From the NCBI GenBank assembly GCA_017434685.1, contig JAFREV010000176.1, forward strand, positions 1-9,876: DNA of 9,876 nucleotides, given 5' to 3'. Positions 1 to 6,561 of this stretch are shown in pieces; the stretch's first letter is position 1, and the number at the start of each line of letters is the position of its first letter. This DNA is from Mogibacterium sp. (GTDB taxonomy: Bacteria; Bacillota; Clostridia; Peptostreptococcales; Anaerovoracaceae). Made by a program: the position numbers and the translations under genes. Under the pieces are notes generated by a model, which ran no database searches, was not told where the DNA came from, and saw nothing but the letters and a program-made list of their open reading frames with translations.

Positions 1-99
1 AAACTTCTGACACGTATGTGGGTTAAAGAGTATAATACGATTAGGCCACACAGTTCACTGGGCTACAAGCCGCCGGCATACCAGTCGGTCGTAGCCTAA
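1..99 (+). CDS. IS3-family transposase (integrase core), C-terminal end only
   Basis: Frame 1 is open from the window edge to a TAA at 97-99 and gives 32 residues containing the run WVKEYNTIRPHSSLGYKPPA. This is the hallmark end of the DDE integrase-core transposase (OrfB) of IS3-family elements, in which a W..(Y/F)N..RPH.SLG..PP motif closes the protein. OrfB is normally made as an OrfAB fusion by programmed frameshifting and catalyses copy-out/paste-in transposition. The catalytic DDE residues and OrfA would lie left of the window, so whether the element is intact cannot be judged. The position just inside a matching IS-like end supports the call. The family assignment is strong; the subgroup (IS407/IS3/IS2-like) is not determined. 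Confidence 0.9.
   Translation, partial: KLLTRMWVKEYNTIRPHSSLGYKPPAYQSVVA
7..36 (+). promoter_or_regulatory. Putative outward-facing promoter inside the transposase 3' end
   Basis: CTGACA at 7-12 (5 of 6 to the sigma-70/sigma-A -35 consensus) and a perfect TATAAT at 31-36 are separated by 18 bp and point out of the element towards the interrupted gene and mrnC. The -10 hexamer coincides with the codons for the conserved Tyr-Asn of the transposase motif, so it may be an accident of coding. No activity can be shown from sequence alone. Confidence 0.4.
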
Positions 100-140
100 G
101 GACTAAACCATTTACTGGATCAAAAAACGGGGGCTGTCCA

Positions 141-3100
141 AAGGCGCAGAGAAGGCAACAGGAGATAACATCGATTACTCAAAATATGAGCCTCTCTTTG
201 AGAGCACAATCTACGAAAAGACATATCGTGACAGCACGGCCAGAAACGGAAAGAGCTATTCGTACTTTGTAATTGCTGGATATGAACTCGATCATGCCTA
301 TCCTAGCAATGTTGTTACGGCAACTCCGTCTGACGAGGCGGTCAAGGAACCGCTTCCTCCTTCATTGACATCCCCTGATGACGACATCGGAACCATAACG
401 CTGGACTGGTCGCTTCTGGACGACAATCAGGACGAGTTTGATGCGATTGATCATTTCAACGTTTACAAAAACGGAAATCTTGTTGCGCAGGTAAGTCGGA
501 GCGCATATAAGGAATCTGTGACTCAGTACTGGGACGAGGAAACGGACCAGATGGCTGAGCATCACTCATATGACTGGACGCTGACTCTCGACTCAGAGCC
601 GGGCGTTGTCTTTAAGTGGTGGGTGACCGCCGTGAGCAAGGACGGCATTGAGGGTTCGCCGAGTGAAAAATATGACGCGGCTGCAGAGACCGAAGATGTC
701 TCTATCGAAGGATATAGCGCTTGGTATGAGGAATACCACTGGGAGGATGGCAGCACAAGCAGCAAACCGGCAATACTCATCAAGATTCGCGGTGGAAGCA
801 TCTACGGAGCGGAGTTTGTTAATCTTTGGAGAAAGACGGGCAGCGGAGCCTATCAGTTTGTCGGAAAGATTAAATACAACAGCGTCTACGGCGACGGTGT
901 TTATGACTATGCAGATACGAATATAAGCAACGGAACGACCTACACATATAAGGCTACCGTAATAGACAGTAAGAAGAAAGAGACGGAGCCTGTCGAGTTC
1001 AGCATCAAGGCAAGCGAGGACTCGGGCAATGTTTCTACCACAAACGTCTATTACGTGCTTGACGAAAACAATAACCCGAACTTCGAGTTCTGGGGTGAGC
1101 AGGGATATACATACAAGATGTTCCGAAACGGCAGCAAGATTAAGGAGTGGAGCGGCAGCTACGAAGAGATCATCTATTCGGATAATGCAAATGCACTTGC
1201 TGACGGAGCTTACAGCTATTACATCGAAACTTCAAAAGGCGGATTTACCACAAGATCCGCCACATACCATTATGTAAAGGATACTTCGGAGCACGAGATG
1301 GCTCAGAAGCCGGGTGCTCCGAGCCTGACCGCGAGGGTCACCGGGTGGAACAAAAGCAAGATTGTATTGAGCTGGAGCAAGTCATCGGAAGGCGGCGCTC
1401 CTGAGGGCTACTATATTTACAAGAAAGTTTATGATCCGGAATATGACACGGACGGCAATCTAATCAGCAAAAAAGAGATATTTGATACGAGCAGATTCAG
1501 CGATTCAGATGACTATATCTCCAATTGGTGGATGAGCGAATATCCGCAGAACAGATATATCAGGCTAAACGCAGACAAGAACACATATACAGATTCAATC
1601 GATTGGAGCTATGAGGATCAGTTTGAAATCAGGTACTATGTCTGCGCATATAACCGCTATGGCGAGAGCGACATCGATGAAGAGGAGATTGCGGTCTTTG
1701 AATACAACAATGGTGATCCGCAGTCCAACAACGATGCCGCGGCCCCGGGCAAGCCTCTGATAAAGCAGACCTGGGTCGAGCCGGACGAATACAACGAAAA
1801 TGAAAGAAAGTGCTTCGTGACATGGGAGGCTCCTGTAGGCGGCGGTGTCGATGAATATGAGCTTATTCTTCAGAAGAAGCAGAAGGACGGCACTTGGGCA
1901 GAAAAGGATTCTCAGGAAGTGGACATCGGGGGACTGCAGAAGGCGTTCTTCAGTCTGTACAACACAGAGTCAGGAGACAGAGGAACCTTCAGAATAGTCG
2001 TATGGGCGAAGAACAAGTTCAATGAGTTGATCGAAAGAGATGATTATGAAGATGATAGCGCAAATTATGCGGTATCTGATGAGTTCCTGATTTCATCCCT
2101 GCCTAAGCTGTCGCTGACGGCAGTGCGATCAGGAGAAGGCCAATACTCCGTTGTGCTGGATTGGACAGACAAAAGCTATAAGAGCAGCGCTACTGCTGAC
2201 AGTTATGTTATTTACAGAAGAGAGGAATACGGTCTTTGGGAGATTATCTCCGAAGGAGGCACCGGCATTTCCGGATCTGAAGGCGTATTCTCATATACCG
2301 ATAATGATGCCGATCTTGAAGAAGGCACTACTTACTATTACCGAATTGAATCAAGCGCAGACAACAAGACAAGGCTTTCGGATATCAGATCCATCCATCT
2401 TGCAAGCACATCGCTGCTGCCGGGACAGCCGACTGGAGTTACGGTTGTAAGGCTTAGTGATTCAGATCAGCACATGATCTCATGGAATAAACCTGCCGAC
2501 GGAGGAACTCCGCTTAAGTATGTAATTGAGTATTTCGAAGATGATGAATGGCACGACAGCGAGGAGACACCGGGCACCGGCACAACTTACGTGGGACCGT
2601 TCTTCGGTGATTATCGCTACAGAATTCATGCGGAAAACGACGCTGGAAGAGGCGAGCCGAGTGAGGAGTTTACAGTTAACGGAGTTCCGGGCAAGGAGGA
2701 CACATACTGGCCACACAGCATCAGACCAACAGTCACTACAAGCACTGAGGATGATGATGAACCATGGGTAACACTGTCGTGGTCGAAGGATACAGAATCC
2801 AACTGGGGCGAGGCCTTATATTATGGAATCTATCGCTATGACGGAAGCAGCTACAGAGAAGAGCTGGTCGCAAATATTCCGGCAGAGAAGAATAAAAACA
2901 ACTACTCATGGACGGATACGAATGTCGAATCCGGCGCATACTATGAGTATTATCTGAGACCGACTAATACCTGGGGCTATGACGACGTCAACGACTACAG
3001 CGTATGGGCCATTCCTGAGAGCAAGAAGAAGACATCGTCTCAGATTGCTGTTGAGAAGGTCGCCGCGCTGATAGACGGAATTGAAGAACCGGTAAATCCT

Positions 3101-5059
3101 GTGGACCCGGCAGTGATCAATCAGGTTAATCAGGTCAACGAGATATATGAAAGCCTTACAGCAGAGCAGAAGAGTCAGATTGATGCTGTCGCACCGGCAT
3201 CGGAACGAACAGAGAAACTTAAAAATGCTGTAGATGCAATAAAGTATGTAAAGGCGCAGAATGAGTATCAGGACGGATACGGCCAGTTCATTACAAAGCC
3301 TATTCAGGATCAGATCGATGCTGCATGTGATGCGATCATCACAGAATACGGCTCAGTTGCCGGCATAAATACAAGCATATTCGACGACAGCCATAAGGAT
3401 TTGTACAGAAATCTCACTGCAGCAAGAAGCGCCTACGAGGCTCTTTCGGACGATGCAAAGAGAACGTTAAACACCGATCAGCTTGAAGAAATTGAAACAA
3501 AGATAAATTCGCTTCGCAAGACTCAGACCACTGATTCGGCAGTCGATGCGGTCATGACAAAACTCGAGGCACTGCCTACAGTTGCAGAATATGAAGAGGC
3601 GGACGACGTGACCGCAAAAACAATTGCCTATCAGGCAGATGCCGCAAGGCGTGCATACGAAGTCCTTACGACAAGCCAAAAGACAGCTCTTGCCGGAAGA
3701 GAGGGCGGTGCAGTGGCGCTGCAAAAACTCGAAGCCCTTGAAGAGGCGATAATCGAAAGAGGCGAGACCGACGAAGAGAGACAGAGACGCGAACAAGAAG
3801 AAAATGAAGCTACAGAAGCTGCCGAGAATGTGGTTGCAAGCATTGACGCAATTCCGTCATCTCTTTCAATTGACGACAAGGAAGCTGTCGAAAGAGCCCG
3901 CAGCGAATACAATGCGCTGAGTTCAAAGGCACAGGCCAAGGTGCCGGCAGAAAAACTTAACGCTTTGATAGCCGCAGAGAACGAGATAGCTCGTCTTGAG
4001 AAGGAAGAAGCGGACAGGGATGCCGCGGAGTTGGTGGAAGAGCTTATAAACAATCTGCCGAACGTGGTAGACCTAACTCTGGATGATGAGGCTGCTGTTT
4101 CAGAAGCGCAGAGCTCATTTAATGCGCTTACCGCAGACCAGAAGGCTTTGGTCAGCCAAGTCAATAAAGACAAACTTGTGGCTCTTAAGACTAAGATGAG
4201 CGAGCTTCGCGCAGCCGAAGATCAAAGGCTGGCAGCTGCTGTCAGCGAGCTTATAGAGAATCTTCCTGAGACGGAAGTGATTACGGCGGAGACCGTATCG
4301 CATTACGAAGACGCGATCAGGAATGCGCGCTCCGAGTATAACAAACTCACCCAGAACCAGAAGCGCTATGTATCCGCAGACACGCTGAACAAACTGACTG
4401 AGGCAGCGGATGCCGTTGGAAACATCAAGGATCCTATAGCGGCCCGAGAGGTAGAGGATTTGATAGACGCACTGCCTTCGGCAGATGCTCTTAAGCTAAG
4501 CGATGAGGTCGCGCTGAATTCGACATCGAAAAAATATGATGCTCTGACAGAGAGGCAGTTAGCCCTTGTTAGCAAGGACCGCAAGCAAAAACTGACTGAG
4601 CTCAAGGGGCGCATGAACACGCTCAAGAACGTTCACGAATGGAAGACAGTTTCGACCAAGTACAAATACGGCGTCGATAACTACAAGAAGATAGTTACCG
4701 AGAAGTGTTCGATTTGCGAGCAACAGCGAAAGCGCACCGCAGCCACGGTTGCGTATAAGAAGGGTCTTCCGGCGGTCAAGATAGCCAAGGCGAAGGCGGG
4801 CAAGAAGAAGTTCACCGCGAAGTGGAAGAAGGTCTCAAAGAAGAATAAGAAGAAGATCGGAGGCATCGAGATTCAAGTTCAGGGACCGGGAGTCAACAGC
4901 AACAAGCTATATACGGTCAGCAAGGGCAAGACTTCGAAGGTCATAAAGGTGCCTAAGGCCAAGAAAAAATACAAGTATCGCGTTCGCGCATACAAGGGCA
5001 AGGGTATCAAAAAGCAGGTCTCGAAGTGGAGCGGCTGGAAGACAGTCAAAGTAAAATAG
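141..5059 (+). CDS. 3' part of a giant Fn3/helical-repeat surface protein gene, 5' end removed by the IS
   Basis: Open in frame 2 from the IS junction to the TAG at 5057-5059. Residue numbers here count from a TTG at 365 (1564 residues), but that codon lies inside the coding sequence and has no Shine-Dalgarno; another 70 or so in-frame residues precede it. Order: the C-terminal two thirds of a broken Fn3 domain (141-340); about eight Fn3/Ig-like domains (residues 1-886), several with the typical L.W……Y.IYR…..YYY.I…….G hallmarks; about seven helical repeats (890-1422); an HxW/CxxC motif (1424-1451); and a Lys-rich Fn3-like terminal domain (about 1464-1564). No LPXTG, membrane anchor or signal peptide is visible; the last would be on the lost N-terminus. 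The protein is probably secreted and held to the cell surface, with adhesion or scaffolding roles possible. No ATG, GTG or TTG occurs in frame between 107 and 364, so this copy is probably a pseudogene, unless an internal ATG such as 551 (GAGGA upstream) is used. Confidence 0.85.
353..3022 (+). repeat. Tandem fibronectin type III / Ig-like domain block
   Basis: About eight beta-sandwich domains can be seen by their repeating pattern of a W in strand B, a Tyr-rich strand C ('YxIYK/YR'), a YYY-type strand F and a Gly/Ser-rich F-G loop. Approximate residue limits from TTG 365: 1-110, 118-215, 226-306 (more divergent), 315-452, 459-577, 578-680, 684-775 and 780-886. The domain starting LPGQPTGVTVV (about 684) is the most canonical Fn3. 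The domains are too diverged for DNA-level repeats. The block is acidic and rich in Tyr, Trp, Ser and Asn, typical of extracellular stalk proteins. Confidence 0.75.
3038..4630 (+). repeat. Seven alpha-helical surface repeats of about 70 residues
   Basis: Each unit follows V..LI..LP……(hydrophobic/acidic)…..A…Y.ALT..QK.LV…..L..L…. . The (L/I)P marks of the last four units fall at residues 1163, 1231, 1300 and 1370 (numbered from TTG 365), a period of 68-70 residues. Three more divergent units precede them (about 891-965, 966-1053, 1054-1150), with a charged linker (ERGETDEERQRREQEENE) after the third. The composition is Ala/Glu/Lys/Leu-rich and predicts helical hairpins or bundles. Similar units occur in large clostridial surface proteins; I cannot assign a named family with certainty. 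The role is probably as a rigid spacer carrying the Fn3 block away from the wall. Confidence 0.7.
4634..5056 (+). other. HxW/CxxC motif plus Lys-rich C-terminal domain of the giant protein
   Basis: The segment begins HEWKTV (His1424 and Trp1426, numbered from TTG 365) and reaches CSIC (Cys1448, Cys1451). It resembles the small 'HxW…G…C..C' modules found in many Firmicute surface proteins, which may bind a metal. The following 100 residues are extremely basic, with runs such as KAKAGKKKFTAKWKKVSKKN and end pieces YRVRAYKGKG and WSGWKTVKVK. These match the Lys-rich Fn3-like domain that closes many clostridial surface proteins and probably binds anionic wall polymers in place of a sortase or membrane anchor. 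Confidence 0.6.
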
Positions 5060-5074
5060 GCAGAAAGAAAGCGG

Positions 5075-5479
5075 ATGACAAAAGCAGAAATCAACAGAAT
5101 CAACACAACGACATTGGCTTACCTCGGGGACGCTGTCTTCGAGGTAGTTGTGCGTGAGAAGATAGTCAGCGATAAACCCGGTGATGTGGGCAGGTCTCAC
5201 CATACCGCAGTGAGATATGTCTCTGCGGCAGGGCAGGCCAAGGCGGCTAAGGCTATGATAGCCTCGGGTTTTCTCACCGAAGAAGAGGAGAAGATATACA
5301 AAAGAGCCCGTAATCACCGCACTATGTCTAGGCCGCAGCACGCGGACCCGAAGGATTACAAAATAGCGACCGGCTTCGAAGCCCTGCTGGGCTACCTCTA
5401 TCTCTCTGACGAGAGAGAGAGGCTCCGCGAGATCGCGGGCGAAGCCGTACGCATCGTAGATGCATCAAGCAGAAAATAA
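5075..5479 (+). CDS. mrnC: Mini-ribonuclease III (Mini-III), 23S rRNA maturation
   Basis: This 134-residue protein is full length for Mini-III, the RNase III-like endonuclease that lacks the double-stranded-RNA-binding domain. In Bacillus subtilis it acts as a dimer in the cytoplasm and trims the 5' and 3' ends of 23S rRNA from the double-stranded processing stalk. The signatures are TLAYLGDAVFE near the start (Asp19, the expected catalytic acid), KRARNHRTMSRPQHAD in the middle and TGFEALLGYLYL near the end (Glu102, the second expected acid). The ATG is preceded by the purine-rich AGAAAGAAAGCGG and lies 15 bp after the stop of the surface-protein gene. In many Firmicutes mrnC follows cysS and precedes rlmB; neither is here. 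No promoter of its own is obvious, and a strong terminator follows. Confidence 0.93.
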   Translation: MTKAEINRINTTTLAYLGDAVFEVVVREKIVSDKPGDVGRSHHTAVRYVSAAGQAKAAKAMIASGFLTEEEEKIYKRARNHRTMSRPQHADPKDYKIATGFEALLGYLYLSDERERLREIAGEAVRIVDASSRK

Positions 5480-5487
5480 AGTTATTT

Positions 5488-5513
5488 GCTCCGCCGCACG
5501 CGGAGCTTTTTCT
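5488..5513 (+). terminator. Intrinsic terminator after mrnC
   Basis: A 7-bp perfect GC-rich stem (GCTCCGC at 5488-5494, GCGGAGC at 5500-5506) with a 5-nt loop is followed directly by TTTTTCT. It begins 9 bp after the mrnC stop and separates this unit from the lipoprotein operon. Confidence 0.92.
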
Positions 5514-5529
5514 AACCAAAGTGTATCTG

Positions 5530-5557
5530 TTGTGGTGTATCATATAAGTGGTAAAAT
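5530..5557 (+). promoter_or_regulatory. Putative promoter of the lipoprotein-MATE-pgeF-folA unit
   Basis: A TTGTGG (5530-5535, weak -35) and a TAAAAT (5552-5557, 5 of 6 to the -10 consensus) are 16 bp apart, just after the mrnC terminator. Transcription would start near 5564, about 19 nt before the lipoprotein ATG. An alternative -10, TATAAG at 5543-5548, has a poorer -35. Confidence 0.45.
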
Positions 5558-5572
5558 GTTTGAGGGAAGAGA

Positions 5573-5575
5573 GGT
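5573..5575 (+). promoter_or_regulatory. Ribosome binding site that fixes the lipoprotein start
   Basis: The purine stretch GGGAAGAGAGG (5564-5574) ends 8 nt before the ATG at 5583. It favours that start over the upstream in-frame ATG at 5460, which lies inside mrnC and would place the terminator within the coding region. Confidence 0.7.
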
Positions 5576-5582
5576 AGCTGAC

Positions 5583-6545
5583 ATGAATATAACTATTAAG
5601 AAAAGTTGTGTGATGACTCTTATTCTTCTGATGATAATAACCACGACACTCGCATCGTGCGGCAGCAGCGAGCCTGATTGGCCTGCTATGAAGACTTTGT
5701 CTGAGATTAATGCCGCAGATGTCACTTCGATTGAATACAGCAGAGCTACGGAAGGAGGCTCGACGATCGAAAGCACCGAAGATGCCACGCAGATTGAGGA
5801 TATCATCCTGAGGCTCAAAGAGGTCTCAATAAAGGAAGAGACCGATAAGTCCACCGCGGATGACGACCTGGGAATTAAAATTGTGGCAGGAGATAAGAGC
5901 CCGACATTCTCTTTCGAAGGAGATATACTCGTGCTCGAGGACGGCAGCAGATACGAGGTTGAAAATCTCTCATCGCTGAAATCGTATATCGACAAACTCA
6001 TAGAGGAAAATGCCGGTCCTGCAGAAGCCATGCACGATACCACAAACAGCGGAGGCTCCGGAAAGTCGTATGATGCCGAAAAAGATAATCACATGAGCGG
6101 CAATTTCATCAATGACGGTAAGTACTCCATACTGGATAATCTCTGGGAGAATAACGCAAACGGCATGACTTATCTCTATGGAAATGACTTCCTGCTGACC
6201 ATGCCTAACAACAGCGAGTGGGGATTTGAGCAAACATCTGCAGACAGCTTCCATATATTCTACGTGCCAACGAGAGATAATGGTCTGAAAGAAGGCGGAG
6301 TGCTGGTAACGATTAAGGCTTACGATATTAATGATGACAGTTATAAGGATTTGCCGATAAAGAATCGTGTCGCGGGCGTGGGTAAGAACACGAATAAGAG
6401 ATTTGTAGCCATATACCCATCCGACGTACAGTTCAACGTAGATATTCCTGATGAAGTCCAGGGATATCAGAATCTATACAGCTATCTTGATAAGATTGGA
6501 GAAGGTGCGGTCAACAGTCCGTTCCAAACGCAAGACAGCAATTAA
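5583..6545 (+). CDS. Lipoprotein of unknown function
   Basis: This is a 320-residue lipoprotein. It starts MNITIKK, has a hydrophobic stretch (about residues 8-24) and a good lipobox LASC with the lipidated Cys at residue 26, followed by GSS. It should be exported by Sec, lipidated and tethered to the outer face of the membrane. The mature part has two regions: about 35-145 (T.I.SIEYSR… and an acidic strand-rich section ending in SLKSYIDKLIEEN), then a Ser/Gly/Asp linker (about 150-170), then about 175-305 with LLTMPNNSEWGFEQ and FVAIYPSDVQFN, a beta-rich module. I do not recognise a defined family. An upstream in-frame ATG at 5460 is rejected because the lipobox and RBS fit 5583. It is the first gene of the right-hand unit, 16 bp from the MATE gene, so a role with the transporter is possible but unproven. 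Confidence 0.85.
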   Translation: MNITIKKSCVMTLILLMIITTTLASCGSSEPDWPAMKTLSEINAADVTSIEYSRATEGGSTIESTEDATQIEDIILRLKEVSIKEETDKSTADDDLGIKIVAGDKSPTFSFEGDILVLEDGSRYEVENLSSLKSYIDKLIEENAGPAEAMHDTTNSGGSGKSYDAEKDNHMSGNFINDGKYSILDNLWENNANGMTYLYGNDFLLTMPNNSEWGFEQTSADSFHIFYVPTRDNGLKEGGVLVTIKAYDINDDSYKDLPIKNRVAGVGKNTNKRFVAIYPSDVQFNVDIPDEVQGYQNLYSYLDKIGEGAVNSPFQTQDSN

Positions 6546-6561
6546 TCAGAAGTAATAAATA

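Larger units (their letters stand above)
1..140 (+). mobile_element. Right end of an IS3-family insertion sequence
   Basis: After the transposase stop there are about 41 non-coding bases ending in GGGGGCTGTCCA at 129-140. Read from outside inwards this is TGGACAGCCCCCG, a plausible IS3-type terminal inverted repeat (5'-TG…CA-3'). Immediately after 140 the sequence becomes in-frame coding for an Fn3 domain, whereas the same frame has a stop at 104-106, which supports a junction at or within a few bases of 140. The left end and the target duplication lie outside the window, so the exact boundary is inferred. Confidence 0.75.

Noticed and set aside
365..370. TTGACA as a -35 box and TTG as the true start of the Fn3 gene
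   Set aside because: No -10 lies at 16-18 bp, no Shine-Dalgarno precedes the TTG, and clear Fn3 coding sequence continues upstream in the same frame to the IS junction.
3631..4173. 180-residue reverse-strand reading frame rich in Ser and Ala
   Set aside because: It is the antisense of the Ala/Glu-rich helical repeats; the composition is a mirror of the codons used there and it has no recognisable domain.
5460..5582. Longer lipoprotein start at ATG 5460
   Set aside because: It overlaps mrnC and its terminator. The lipobox distance and the ribosome binding site both point to 5583.
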